Source of the DNA: DATAXP01 sp963708675
GTDB taxonomy: Bacteria; Planctomycetota; Planctomycetia; Pirellulales; PNKZ01
Direction of reading: 5' to 3'
NCBI GenBank assembly: GCA_963708675.1
Contig: CAVPTO010000003.1
Location: 1,240,001-1,304,000, forward strand
DNA length: 64,000 nt
In this document: one piece after another, positions 7,504-17,242 of the stretch
How positions within the stretch are numbered: the stretch's first letter is position 1
Layout: each line of letters opens with the position of its first letter
Notes under the pieces: model-generated
Databases searched by the model: none
Seen by the model: only the letters and a program-made list of their open reading frames with translations
Told to the model about the DNA's origin: nothing
Translations under genes and position numbers: made by a program

Positions 7504-10500
7504 ATGAATGGGCTAATTCGCGCGTCGTTGAATAATCCGTATGCCGTGACGGTTATGGGCTTGGCCATGATTCTCATGGGCGTGCTTACCGTTCAGCGAA
7601 TCCCGATCGACATTCTTCCTGTCTTTCTTAGCCCGGCCGTGCAGACGTTGACGTTCTACGGTGGCATGCCTGCCGAGAACATCGAGAAGGCCATCACCAA
7701 CCGCATGGAGCGCGGCACGGCACAGGCTTCGGGTGGAGCGCGATCAGAGTCACGATCGATTGTCGGCGTGAGCGTCGTGCGGAACTACTTCCAACCTGAT
7801 GCCGATCCCAACGGCGCGCTCACGCAAGTCAACTCGCTTGCAACGCAGCAGATGCCGTCGCTGCCGCCGGGTACGCTGCCGCCGGTGATTCTGCCCTTCG
7901 ACCCAACAGGAACAGTCCCCGTCTGTCTCGTCGCGCTCGACAGCAAGAAAGAAACCGAAGAAGTGCTGTACGACGTGGGGCGTTACGAAGTGCGGAACAT
8001 GGTCATGAGCAATCCCGGCGCCGTGGCGCCGGTGGTCTTCGGCGGCAAGATTCGTGCGGTCATGTTGTATCTGAATCGCATCGCTATGCAGGCACGACAT
8101 CTTTCACCAACTGACGTCATGCAGGCGATGGACAACTACAACGTCTTTCTGCCGAACGGAGACGTGAAGCTCGGCAACACCGACTATGCCGTCAACTCGA
8201 ACTCGATGTTTGACTTCGTCGACCAGATGGGCGACATGCCGCTGCGCAACGTGTACGGCAATTCAGCGTTCATGCGCGACGTCGCCACGCCGACCGACGC
8301 CGCATTCATTCAATCATCTGTCGTGCGCGTCAATGGACGCCGTCAGGTTTACATCCCGGTCTATCGTCAAGGCGGCGCGAGCACGCTGAGCGTCGTCGAC
8401 ACGCTCAAGAAATCGCTTCCCGACATGCAGGCGCGCTTGAGCAAGGACGACATCGAGCTCAAGGCGGTGATGGATCAATCGGTTTATGTCCGCAGTTCGA
8501 TCTTCGCATTGGTGCAAGAAGGGGTGCTCGGTGCATTGCTGTGTTCGCTCGTCATTCTGCTGTTCCTAGGCGAATGGCGGATGACGATGATTGCCGTCCT
8601 CACGATTCCGTTGGCTGTGTTGTCGGCCGTCACGTGTTTGTATGTCACTGGACAGACGATCAACGTAATGACGCTTGCCGGTTTGGCGCTTGCAATTGGA
8701 CCGCTCGTCGATAGCGCGATCATCTGCCTCGAAAACACGCACCGGCACTTGGGCATGGGTGTCGAACCCAAAGAAGCCTCGTTCCTTGGGGCGAGCGAAG
8801 TCGCGATGCCTGAGTTGGTGTCGACGCTGTGTACGTTCCTTGTGCTCACGCCGCTATTGCTCGTCCCGGGTATGGGACGCTTTTTGTTCAAGCCGATGGC
8901 GATGGCGGTGGCCTTCGCGATGATCTCGGCTTACTTTCTCTCGCGAACTTTGGTCCCCTCGTTCAGCGCGCTTCTACTGAAGGCACATGATACACATGGT
9001 CACCAAAAAACACGCAATCCACTGAAGATCGCCTTTGCGAAGTGGGAAGCGCTGATTGACCTGGCCATTGCCGGCTACGTCAAGATATTGAACCTGACGC
9101 TTCGCTGGCGTTGGACGACGATCACGGCGGGGTTCGCGCTTTTGGGTGTCGGATTGGTTGTGATCGGGCCGCAGCTGCGACGTGAATTCTTCCCCGAAGT
9201 CGATGCCGGCGCATTCGAGATCGCTGTCCGTGCCCCTACGGGCACGCGCATTGAAATGACGGAAGATCGCATTTCCGAAGTTGAGAAAGCCATCCGCGAA
9301 ACGGTCGATCACCACGACTTGGAAGTTATCATCTCGGAGATGGGCGTGACGCCCGACTGGTCGGCTGCGTACACTCCGAACGCAGGTCCCATGGACGGCG
9401 TCGTCAAGGTCCAACTCCATGAGCACCGCCATCACTCAGCTCAGGATTATGTTTCCGAGTTGCGCGAAAGGTTCGCCAGCGATCCGAAGTTTGCCGATCT
9501 CGAGTTCTCGTTCGATTCGGGCGGCATGGTCCGTGGCGCCTTGAACGAGGGCAAATCTTCGCCGTTGACGGTGCGCGTCGTCGGCAAGAATCAGGAGAAG
9601 TGCTACCAGGTTGCCGAGGCGATTCGCCGCGACGTAGCCAATATCAATGGCATTGTCGACGGCCGCATTATCCAACGCATGAACTACCCGCAACTGGTCA
9701 TCAGCGTCGATCGCACGAAGTCGGCCGATCTAGGGCTGACGCAGGAAGTTGTCATGCGTAACGTCGTCGCCGCATGTAATTCAAGCATCTCATTCAACAA
9801 ACGAAATTTCTGGATCGATCCGGTCAGTCACAACCAGTACTTCGTCGGCGTGCAGTATCCGGAACAGGATATCCAGTCGCTCGACACGTTGTTGGATATT
9901 CCGATCACCAGTCCTGGTCAGGAACACTCGGTCCCCTTGCGTTCGATCGCCACGATCACGCGAAGCAACGTTCCATCGGAAGTCACGCACTACAACATTC
10001 AGGCGACGATCGAATTAACGATGAACACTGAGGGTCGCGACCTCGGACACATCGCCGATGAGGTGGCATTGCGCCTCGCGAAGTTTGGTGAGTATCAGCC
10101 CGACACCGGTGTATGGCAGCCGTTTGAACCGGGCTCGAAAGACCACAAGCTGATGAGCGGGTCGAAGATCGTGCTCAGCGGCGAGTACGCCAAGATGCAA
10201 CAAACGTTTCACAGCCTTGGATGGGGGCTGTTGCTCGCTTCGCTGCTCATGTATTTCCTGATGGTCGGCCTCGACAAGTCGTTCGTCGTCCCGCTGACGG
10301 TCATGCTCGTAGTCCCGATCTCATTGGGCGGCGTACTGCCGATGCTGTATTTCACGGGCACGGCGCTGAACGTTCAATCACTGTTGGGCATCATCTTTGT
10401 CGTCGGCATCAAAGTGGCGAACACCGTGTTGATGACCGACTTCGCCCAAGAGTTGCGGCACAAGGAAGGCCTGACGCCGACCGAGGCGATTCGCAAGGCC

Positions 10501-10872
10501 GCCTCGGTGCGTGTCCGCCCCATCACGATGACCGCTTTGGCGGCGTTTTTCGCAATGATTCCCGCAGCTCTGGCAATCGAACGAGGCAGCGAAGCCAACG
10601 CCCCACTGGCCCGAGCGATTCTCGGTGGCCTGCTGGCTGGCGAACCCGCGACGCTCTTCGTGTTGCCGGCGCTTTACTCGCTCATGGTTCGCGACAAGAA
10701 GCACGGCCACGACCCGCGAGCTCACGTTCACGTCGAGACACCTATCGAGCCGGCTCAAAACGAACATGTTTATGATCAGGCCGGTCTGGCCGACGATCAT
10801 GGGCAACCGACCGACGAAGCAGCCGAGTCGCATGACGACGTCGAGGACAACCATCCCGATCAGCAGACCTAG
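7504..10872 (+). CDS. RND multidrug-type efflux pump A, inner-membrane permease
   Basis: At 1122 residues this is the normal size of an RND permease. It has the twelve-helix, two-loop layout: the first helix begins at NPYAVTVMGLAMILMG, then a large periplasmic porter loop, the helix 2-6 block, a second porter loop and the C-terminal block. The helix-4 motif reads GPLVDSAIICLENTHRHL. The usual Asp-Asp pair of drug exporters is therefore Asp-Ser here. Helix 10 (GIKVANTVLM) also lacks the lysine found in AcrB. The tail after about residue 1065 is His/Asp/Glu rich (KHGHDPRAHVHVE). The start is ATG 7504 (MNGLIRASL, identical to pump B), not the upstream TTG. It is proton-driven by family knowledge. 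The substrate is unknown. Confidence 0.92.
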   Translation: MNGLIRASLNNPYAVTVMGLAMILMGVLTVQRIPIDILPVFLSPAVQTLTFYGGMPAENIEKAITNRMERGTAQASGGARSESRSIVGVSVVRNYFQPDADPNGALTQVNSLATQQMPSLPPGTLPPVILPFDPTGTVPVCLVALDSKKETEEVLYDVGRYEVRNMVMSNPGAVAPVVFGGKIRAVMLYLNRIAMQARHLSPTDVMQAMDNYNVFLPNGDVKLGNTDYAVNSNSMFDFVDQMGDMPLRNVYGNSAFMRDVATPTDAAFIQSSVVRVNGRRQVYIPVYRQGGASTLSVVDTLKKSLPDMQARLSKDDIELKAVMDQSVYVRSSIFALVQEGVLGALLCSLVILLFLGEWRMTMIAVLTIPLAVLSAVTCLYVTGQTINVMTLAGLALAIGPLVDSAIICLENTHRHLGMGVEPKEASFLGASEVAMPELVSTLCTFLVLTPLLLVPGMGRFLFKPMAMAVAFAMISAYFLSRTLVPSFSALLLKAHDTHGHQKTRNPLKIAFAKWEALIDLAIAGYVKILNLTLRWRWTTITAGFALLGVGLVVIGPQLRREFFPEVDAGAFEIAVRAPTGTRIEMTEDRISEVEKAIRETVDHHDLEVIISEMGVTPDWSAAYTPNAGPMDGVVKVQLHEHRHHSAQDYVSELRERFASDPKFADLEFSFDSGGMVRGALNEGKSSPLTVRVVGKNQEKCYQVAEAIRRDVANINGIVDGRIIQRMNYPQLVISVDRTKSADLGLTQEVVMRNVVAACNSSISFNKRNFWIDPVSHNQYFVGVQYPEQDIQSLDTLLDIPITSPGQEHSVPLRSIATITRSNVPSEVTHYNIQATIELTMNTEGRDLGHIADEVALRLAKFGEYQPDTGVWQPFEPGSKDHKLMSGSKIVLSGEYAKMQQTFHSLGWGLLLASLLMYFLMVGLDKSFVVPLTVMLVVPISLGGVLPMLYFTGTALNVQSLLGIIFVVGIKVANTVLMTDFAQELRHKEGLTPTEAIRKAASVRVRPITMTALAAFFAMIPAALAIERGSEANAPLARAILGGLLAGEPATLFVLPALYSLMVRDKKHGHDPRAHVHVETPIEPAQNEHVYDQAGLADDHGQPTDEAAESHDDVEDNHPDQQT

Positions 10873-10887
10873 CACGAGATATCGACG

Positions 10888-11892
10888 ATGAGTCGGGCAG
10901 AACCTGAACGTCGCAAGATGGTGGTTGCTATTAGCGGTGCCGGCGGCGCGGTGGGATACGGTCTCGTGTTCCGTATCGCTGCAGGCGGCATGTTCGGTGC
11001 TGATTGCGTGGTGTCGCTCCGGTTACTCGAACATCCGCAGCGCATGCAACGCCTCAACGCGACGGCGATGGAACTTTTCGATTGCGCCTTTCCGCTGTTA
11101 GACTCATTCCATGTCTCCGACGATCCGCGAGAAGCATTCTCAGGCGCCGAGTGGATCATATTGCTGGCCGACTTGCCGCGCGAGATAGCGCACATTTCGC
11201 GCGAAGAACAGATCCGCCGCAACGGCGAGTTGTATGCCGAACACGGTCGTGCGATCAACGCGGCGGCTCCTTCGGCGCGAATTCTCGTCGTCGCCAGCCC
11301 GTCGAACATTCAGTGCTCGATCGCGATGAAGTACGCACCGAACGTTCCACAAGAACATTGGTTTGCCTTGAACCGGCTCGATCGACTGCGCGCCGTCGCT
11401 CTGATTGCACAAAAGGCAAACGTGCCCGTTTCGAAAGTTACACGTGTCAACGTGTGGGGCAATCACAGCGATCTGATGTACATCGACTTTCATAATGCGT
11501 TCATCGACGACAAGCCCGCTTACGAAATCATTCGTGATGAGGAGTGGGCCGAAACGACGTTGCAAGAACTCGTGCACCATCGGGCGAAGGAGATCTTCAA
11601 ACTCCGCGGATCTTCGGCCGTCGCGACTGCAACACAGGCCATCCTTGGAACGGTCAACAGCATCGTCACCCCGACGCCATACGGTTTTCGATTTGGCGCA
11701 GCCGTCGTATCCGACGGCAGTTATAGCGTTCCGGAAGGCCTGATCTTTGGCTTTCCGTTATGCACGGAAGACGGCCGCGACTGGTCGATCGTGAACGACC
11801 TTTTTCTCACCGACTTCGCCGAAGATCGCATTGCCGCGAATGTCGCTCAGATCGAACAAGAAATGGTGTTCGCCGAGAGTCTCTTTGGCTAG
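10888..11892 (+). CDS. Divergent malate/lactate dehydrogenase family protein
   Basis: A 334-residue protein with an NAD-binding Rossmann start (ISGAGGAVGYGLVFRI, residues 15-30). It has the catalytic pair seen in cytosolic-type malate dehydrogenases: Asp165 and Arg168 in LDRLRA, and His193 in WGNHSD. The substrate loop (LADLPREIAHISREEQ) keeps Arg98 and an arginine at 105. That second arginine is one residue further on than in the usual PRREGMER loop, and the NPANTN signature is SPSNIQ. So it is a family member with an altered active-site loop. Malate/oxaloacetate specificity is not assured. It begins 15 bp after pump A, so it is probably co-transcribed with the efflux genes, an unusual partner. 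A moonlighting or redox role is speculation. Confidence 0.72.
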   Translation: MSRAEPERRKMVVAISGAGGAVGYGLVFRIAAGGMFGADCVVSLRLLEHPQRMQRLNATAMELFDCAFPLLDSFHVSDDPREAFSGAEWIILLADLPREIAHISREEQIRRNGELYAEHGRAINAAAPSARILVVASPSNIQCSIAMKYAPNVPQEHWFALNRLDRLRAVALIAQKANVPVSKVTRVNVWGNHSDLMYIDFHNAFIDDKPAYEIIRDEEWAETTLQELVHHRAKEIFKLRGSSAVATATQAILGTVNSIVTPTPYGFRFGAAVVSDGSYSVPEGLIFGFPLCTEDGRDWSIVNDLFLTDFAEDRIAANVAQIEQEMVFAESLFG

Positions 11893-11901
11893 TTCAATTT
11901 A

Positions 11902-12249
11902 TTGGTACTACAGCGGCCATGCGGCAAGCGCGGGAAAGCGGTCAAGAGTCTCAACGCAACTTCACGCTCGATCGCGCAACTCGATGAGCTGAACGTTGGC
12001 CCGACATACACCGTCGCGACAGCGGCGGGGCCAGTTTCTGGGCGTGCAGGCATGATCAAAACCCTTTGCTTGGGACCATTCGTTCATCGAAACGTTGTCT
12101 GCGACGAGTCTCCAATCAGCATCCTGGGACTTTCTTACTTATCTCGATATACGGTGACCTTCGATTTTCCCAAGTCACGATTGTTTCTGGAGCCTAACCG
12201 CAACTTTGAGCGACATGAGTTTCGAGGAACAAGGGACTTGCTCTCGTAA
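11902..12249 (+). pseudogene. Retropepsin-like aspartyl protease remnant (5' truncated)
   Basis: The segment VGPTYTVATAAGPVSG followed by SILGLSYLSRYTVTFDFPKSRLFLEPN matches the second half of single-domain retropepsin-like bacterial proteases (ILG..FL.R..V..D). The catalytic DTGA part is absent, because the malate-dehydrogenase-like gene ends directly upstream. The frame closes near 12249, but the continuation GLALVKVEGKLLVSKVKRYGP reads on in another frame into the PDZ domain. It is therefore 5' deleted and frameshifted. Confidence 0.55.
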
Positions 12250-12488
12250 AGGTTGAAGGCAAATTACTTGTGTCGAAAGTTAAACGTTATGGTCCGGCCG
12301 CAGCGGCAGGCGTCCAAACCGGCGACGAGATATTGGCAATCAACGGACACCAATCTGGCGAAACTGACATGTTTTTCGCCAAGCAGATTCTCACATCGAC
12401 GCCAGGCGAGCTGGTCAGAATTCAAGCGCGACGATCTGGGCAGCAGTTCGAGGCGCAATGGACGGTAAGCGATCGATTTAATCGCTAG
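12243..12488 (+). pseudogene. PDZ domain remnant continuing the retropepsin-like gene
   Basis: The frame encodes LVKVEGKLLVSKVKRYGP and then AAAAGVQTGDEILAINGH, the typical carboxylate-binding-loop and GD-x-I-x-x-I/V pattern of a PDZ domain. Retropepsin-like domains followed by PDZ occur in bacterial secreted or periplasmic proteases, so both pieces belong to one former gene. Joining them needs one base restored near 12225-12245. A GTG at 12270 could start a separate 72-residue product, but that is unlikely to be functional. It ends 8 bp before the 3' end of pump B on the other strand. Confidence 0.6.
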
Positions 12489-12496
12489 TCGTCGAA

Positions 12497-15400
12497 TTAG
12501 ACGAAACCACTGCTGGGATCGAGCGGAGCTTCTTCGTCGCCGTGAGCATGCGCGGCGGCCGACGGCTTTTTGTCGTGCACCATCAACGAATATAGCGCCG
12601 GAAGGACGAAGAGCGTCGCAGGTTCGCCGGCCAGCAATCCGCCCAAGATCGCACGGGCCAGAGGCGCATTGGCTTCGCTGCCACGCTCGAAAGCGATGGC
12701 CGCCGGAATCATGGCGAAAAATGCCGCCAAGGCAGTCATCGTCACGGGGCGCACACGAATCGAGGCCGCCTTTCGAATAGCTTCGGTTGGCGAAAGGCCT
12801 TCGTGCCGTCGCAGCTCTTGCGCGAAGTCGGTCATGAGCACGGTGTTGGCTACCTTGATGCCGACGACGAAGATGATACCCAGCATCGACTGTACGTTGA
12901 TGGCCGTGCCGGTGAAGTAGAGCATCGGCAACACACCGCCGATCGAAATCGGCACGACGAGCATGACCGTCATCGGGACGATCCACGAACGATCGAGGCC
13001 AACCATCAGGCAGTACATCAAGATCGCCGCCAACACCAGCCCGACGCCCAAACTCTTAAAAGTTTCCTGCATACGTGCGTATTCGCCGCTAAGAACGATC
13101 TTCGAACCGCTCAACGTCTTGGCGCCGTCGCCCTTCGGATCGAACGGAGCCCAAAAGCCAGCGACATTGCGTGCGCCGTGTTTGTCAAGCAGCTTGGCGA
13201 CGTCGTCGGAAACGTGTCCGAGACTGCGTCGCTCGATGTTCATCGTCAGCTCGATCGTCGGCTGAATGTTGTAGTGTGTGATTTCTGAAGGAACCGTATT
13301 GCGCGAAAGGGTGGCAACTGATCGCAACGGCACGGGCTGCAGTTGTGCAGGACCTGTCACCGGAATGTCCAACAGGTTGTCGATCGATTGAATATCCTTT
13401 TCTGGATACTGCACACCGACGAAGTACTGATTGTGGGAAGCTGGATCGATCCAGAAATTTGTTTTGTTGAACGAAATGCTCGAATTCGAAGCGGCAACCA
13501 CGTTTCGCATGATGTCCGCTTGCGACAGGCCGAGGTCCGCGGCCTTCGTACGATCGACATTAATGACGAACTGCGGGTAGTCCATGCGTTGGATGATGCG
13601 AGCATCGACGACGCCGTCGACTCCGGTCACGTCGCGCTTGATGTTCTCGGCGATCTGGTAACAAGTTTTCTGGTCCTTGCCGACGACACGAATCGTCAGC
13701 GGCGACGACTTGCCTTCATTGAGCGCTCCGCGGACCATGCCGCCGGCATCGAAGGAGAAATCGAGGTCGCCGAACTTCGGATTCGTCGCCAATCCCGCAC
13801 GAATCATGGCCACGTATTCCTGGGCCGAGTGTCTACGGTGCTCGACGAGTTGGACCTTGATCACGCCATCCATCGGTCCGGCATTTGGTGTGTAGGCGGC
13901 AGACCAGTCGGGCGTGACGCCGATTTCCGAGACAAGCAAATCGAGGTCGTGTCCATGAATTGTCTCGCGAATGAACTTCTCGACGTCGGCGACGCGCTCC
14001 TCGGTGACTTCGATCCGTGTGCCCGTCGGTGCCCGCACGGCGAGCTCGAATGCACCAGCGTCGACTTCGGGGAAGAATTCTCGCCGCAGTTGAGGCGCGA
14101 GTAAAATGATCGTACCGACGAGCAATCCGAAACCCGCTCCAACTGTTAGCCAGCGATGAACGAGAACCCAATCGAGGCCACGAACGTACCAGGCAATCGC
14201 GCGGTCGATGAGCGCCTCCCAGCGGGCAAAGGCGCGCTGCATCGGGCCGGCCTTCGCGGCGTGTTCGCTGCTGTGAGGCTTCAGCAAGAGCGCACTGTAT
14301 GCGGGCACCAGCGTTCGCGAGAGGAAGTACGCGGCAATCATGGCGAACGCCACGCCCATCGCCATGGGCTGAAACAGGAACTTGCCCATGCCTGGAACGA
14401 GGATCAGCGGCGTGAGCACCAAGAAGGTGCATAGTGTCGACACCAGCTCTGGCATCGCGACTTCACTGGCGCCGAGGAATGCCGCCTCTTCAGGTTCTAC
14501 GCCCATGCTCAGATGCCGATGCGTGTTCTCAAGACAGATGATCGCGCTATCGACGAGCGGTCCGATGGCTAAGGCCAAGCCGGCAAGCGTCATCACGTTG
14601 ATCGTTTGACCAGTTGCGTAAAGGCAGACAATGGCTGTGAGCACGGACAGTGGGATCGTGAGCACGGCAATGGCCGTCATTCGCAGCTGGCCGAGAAACA
14701 GCAGGATCACCAGCGAGCACAACAATGCGCCGAGCACGCCTTCTTGAGCTAGCGCGAAAATCGAGTTTCGCACGTAGACCGACTGGTCCATGACAATCTT
14801 CAAGTCGATGTCGGGCTTGCTCAGTCGCGACTTGATGTCGGGAATCGAATCGCGGAGCGTGTTCACCACGTCCAGCGTGCTCGTGCCGGCTTGCCGATAC
14901 ACGGGAACATACACCTGCCGCCGACCGTTTACTCGCACGACGTTTGTTTGAATGAACGATGAATCTTTGGGCGTGGCGACGTCTCGTAGGAAAGCTGAGT
15001 TCTCCGACCGGTTACGCAGCGGAATGTCGCCCATGTTGTCGACCATCTCGAATAACGAGTTCGACGCCACGGCGTAGTCGTAGTCGCCGAGCTTGATGCT
15101 TCCGTTGGGCAGGAACACGTTGAAGGCGTTTGTCGCGTTCATCACGTCGGTCGGCGCCAATTGCCGGGCTTGCATGCGAATGCGATCCATATACAACATG
15201 ATCGAGCGGATTTTGCCGCCGAACACCACCGGTGCGATCGCGCCAGGATTGCTCATGACCATCGGGCGGACGTCATAGCGAGCGACGTCGTACAGTGCTT
15301 GCTCCGACTGGCTCGGGCTGTCGAGCGCCACGAGACAGACAGGAACCGTTCCCGTGGGGTCGAACGGCATAATGACCGGCGGCAGCGTCCCGGGCGGCAG

Positions 15401-15757
15401 CGTTGGCACTTCGAGCGTGGCCAAAGCATTGACCTGCGTCAGGGCTTCGCTGCGTTCGCTGTCGGGTTGAAAGTAGCTGCGAATGACACTCACGCCTTGA
15501 ATGGATCGCGACTCGAGCCTCGCCGTTCCCGAAGCCTGGGCCGTGCCACGTTCCATGCGGTTCGTGATCGACTTTTCCAAGTCTTCGGCCGGCATGCCGC
15601 GATAGAACGTCAGCGTCTGCGTCGCGGGACTTTTGAACACCGGCAAAATATCGATCGGAATGCGCGTGAGCGTCAGTCCTCCCAAGAGGAGCAACGCGAA
15701 GCCCATCACGGTCACTGCGTACGGGTTCTTTAATGAGGCCCGAATCAAACCATTCAT
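12497..15757 (-). CDS. RND efflux pump B, inner-membrane permease (paralogue of pump A)
   Basis: This 1086-residue permease matches pump A along its whole length, including the start MNGLIRASLKNPYAVTVMGF, the porter-loop stretch TQTLTFYRGMPAEDLEKSI, the helix-4 motif GPLVDSAIICLENTHRHL and the helix-10 motif GIKVANTVLMTDFAQEL. It shares pump A's Asp-Ser substitution at the proton-relay pair. Its tail is shorter (HDKKPSAAAHAHGDEEAP). The pump lies 108 bp downstream of adaptor B and has no outer-membrane factor of its own on this strand, so it probably uses factor 1 or 2. A and B face each other across the retropepsin remnant, which suggests an inverted duplication. Confidence 0.92.
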   Translation of the reverse strand: MNGLIRASLKNPYAVTVMGFALLLLGGLTLTRIPIDILPVFKSPATQTLTFYRGMPAEDLEKSITNRMERGTAQASGTARLESRSIQGVSVIRSYFQPDSERSEALTQVNALATLEVPTLPPGTLPPVIMPFDPTGTVPVCLVALDSPSQSEQALYDVARYDVRPMVMSNPGAIAPVVFGGKIRSIMLYMDRIRMQARQLAPTDVMNATNAFNVFLPNGSIKLGDYDYAVASNSLFEMVDNMGDIPLRNRSENSAFLRDVATPKDSSFIQTNVVRVNGRRQVYVPVYRQAGTSTLDVVNTLRDSIPDIKSRLSKPDIDLKIVMDQSVYVRNSIFALAQEGVLGALLCSLVILLFLGQLRMTAIAVLTIPLSVLTAIVCLYATGQTINVMTLAGLALAIGPLVDSAIICLENTHRHLSMGVEPEEAAFLGASEVAMPELVSTLCTFLVLTPLILVPGMGKFLFQPMAMGVAFAMIAAYFLSRTLVPAYSALLLKPHSSEHAAKAGPMQRAFARWEALIDRAIAWYVRGLDWVLVHRWLTVGAGFGLLVGTIILLAPQLRREFFPEVDAGAFELAVRAPTGTRIEVTEERVADVEKFIRETIHGHDLDLLVSEIGVTPDWSAAYTPNAGPMDGVIKVQLVEHRRHSAQEYVAMIRAGLATNPKFGDLDFSFDAGGMVRGALNEGKSSPLTIRVVGKDQKTCYQIAENIKRDVTGVDGVVDARIIQRMDYPQFVINVDRTKAADLGLSQADIMRNVVAASNSSISFNKTNFWIDPASHNQYFVGVQYPEKDIQSIDNLLDIPVTGPAQLQPVPLRSVATLSRNTVPSEITHYNIQPTIELTMNIERRSLGHVSDDVAKLLDKHGARNVAGFWAPFDPKGDGAKTLSGSKIVLSGEYARMQETFKSLGVGLVLAAILMYCLMVGLDRSWIVPMTVMLVVPISIGGVLPMLYFTGTAINVQSMLGIIFVVGIKVANTVLMTDFAQELRRHEGLSPTEAIRKAASIRVRPVTMTALAAFFAMIPAAIAFERGSEANAPLARAILGGLLAGEPATLFVLPALYSLMVHDKKPSAAAHAHGDEEAPLDPSSGFV

Positions 15758-15865
15758 GGTTGCAATACCTCGAAACTACGAACCAAACCGAAACGAGGCC
15801 GTGTCCGTATCGACATGACTCGTCGCCGTCGAAAGGGCCGGTAGGACGATCGCGTGGTCAGGCGA

Positions 15866-17242
15866 TCAATGCCCTGAACTCTTCGTCGGAGCGGCAACAG
15901 CGTTGACGGTCATGCCCGCCGCCAGTGCACTCGGAGGCTTCACGACAATCTGTTGCGATGTGTTCAAACCAGAGAGTATTTCAATCTTGGCGCCGGTATC
16001 CTTGCCGGTTTGAACATCGACAAGGCGAGCCTTGGCATCGTCGACAATGTAGACCTTCGCGTTTCCGCCGGTCACGTTGCCAAAGATGCACGCCGATGGA
16101 ATCGTCACGCCAGGCGAGGCGCCTTCCAGTTCAATCTCGACCTGACCGTACATTCCATCGCGAATGATGCCGTTGGTGTTCGGTACGTCGATCTCGACCC
16201 GCATGGTGCGCGAGTCTGGATCCTCGGTAGCTGAAACGCGCGCGACCACCCCTTTGAACGGTGTCGCCGGGAGGGCATCAAAAACTACTCGGCTCGGATC
16301 GCCGGGCTGCGTGAAAGGAACGTCACGATCGGGCACGCGGACGACCACACGCATCTGGTCAATGCGATCGACAGCTAACAGGGCCTTGTGCTGGCCTTGA
16401 TCGGCTGAGCGAATGAATGCGCCGGGATGGTAGTTGCGCTCGGTGATCACTCCGTCATACGGTGAAGTGATGTGCGTGTACGACAACAGAACCTGTGTCC
16501 GCGCCACGTGGGAACGCATGATGTCGACCCTCGCCTCGGCCACGCGAAGGTCGGCCTTGGCGCGAAGAATGCGCGAGTCGGCCGCGGCGACTTGTTCTTT
16601 CGCGGTAATGACGGCGCTTCGGGCAGCAAGTTCTGCTGCCTGTGACGCATTCCATTCATCGAGTCGTTCGTCGACGAGTCGCTCTTCGATACCATCCAAA
16701 GCGTGTAGATCGCGAGTGCGCTGGTACTGCCGCTCACGGAAACTGCGGTCCGATTCGGCGCGCTTTACGTGGGCCTCGGCCTGAGCGATGGTTGCCTGCG
16801 TCGCGTTGCGCTCTGAAATCGCGCTGGCGACCTGTGCGTGGGCCAAAGCGACCTCGGCCTCGGCTTGCCGCAAGTCGGCCTTCGATCGCTCCAGGTCCTC
16901 GACAAGTTCCGGGACATCGATCTCGGCCAACACGTCGCCCTTCTTCACGAAGGAACCGATGTCGACATTTTGCGATTTTAGAAAGCCCGAAACCTTCGCG
17001 TACAGCTCAGCAGACTGAAACGAGTGAGCGCTTCCGGGTTGAACCGTTGTCCGAACGATTCCTCCCTCAGTCGGATGAACCACTTCGACGCGAAGTCCGG
17101 TCTGCTGCGGAGCCGAGGAGGGCCCCGCAGCCGCGGCATGTACCCGCGCCGACGAGTGATTACGAGTTATGACGATGCCTACGACGACGAGCGTGGTTAG
17201 AACGCCGCCAAGCCACCATAAGTTCTTTTGTTGTCGTACCAT
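15866..17242 (-). CDS. RND efflux periplasmic adaptor B (HlyD family)
   Basis: A 458-residue protein with an N-terminal anchor (LWWLGGVLTTLVVVGIVI). The split lipoyl domain has halves ELYAKVSGFLKSQNVDIGSF and ITSPYDGVITERNYHPGAFI. A coiled-coil hairpin lies between them, followed by barrel and membrane-proximal domains. It matches adaptor A throughout. It is the first gene of a two-gene unit with pump B. Its start ATG at 17242 faces the porin gene across a 411-bp gap, where promoters for both directions should lie. Confidence 0.9.
   Translation of the reverse strand: MVRQQKNLWWLGGVLTTLVVVGIVITRNHSSARVHAAAAGPSSAPQQTGLRVEVVHPTEGGIVRTTVQPGSAHSFQSAELYAKVSGFLKSQNVDIGSFVKKGDVLAEIDVPELVEDLERSKADLRQAEAEVALAHAQVASAISERNATQATIAQAEAHVKRAESDRSFRERQYQRTRDLHALDGIEERLVDERLDEWNASQAAELAARSAVITAKEQVAAADSRILRAKADLRVAEARVDIMRSHVARTQVLLSYTHITSPYDGVITERNYHPGAFIRSADQGQHKALLAVDRIDQMRVVVRVPDRDVPFTQPGDPSRVVFDALPATPFKGVVARVSATEDPDSRTMRVEIDVPNTNGIIRDGMYGQVEIELEGASPGVTIPSACIFGNVTGGNAKVYIVDDAKARLVDVQTGKDTGAKIEILSGLNTSQQIVVKPPSALAAGMTVNAVAAPTKSSGH

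Noticed and set aside
12264..12986. Minus-strand frame of 240 codons overlapping pump B
   Set aside because: Arg/His-rich shadow frame of the pump gene. No domain.
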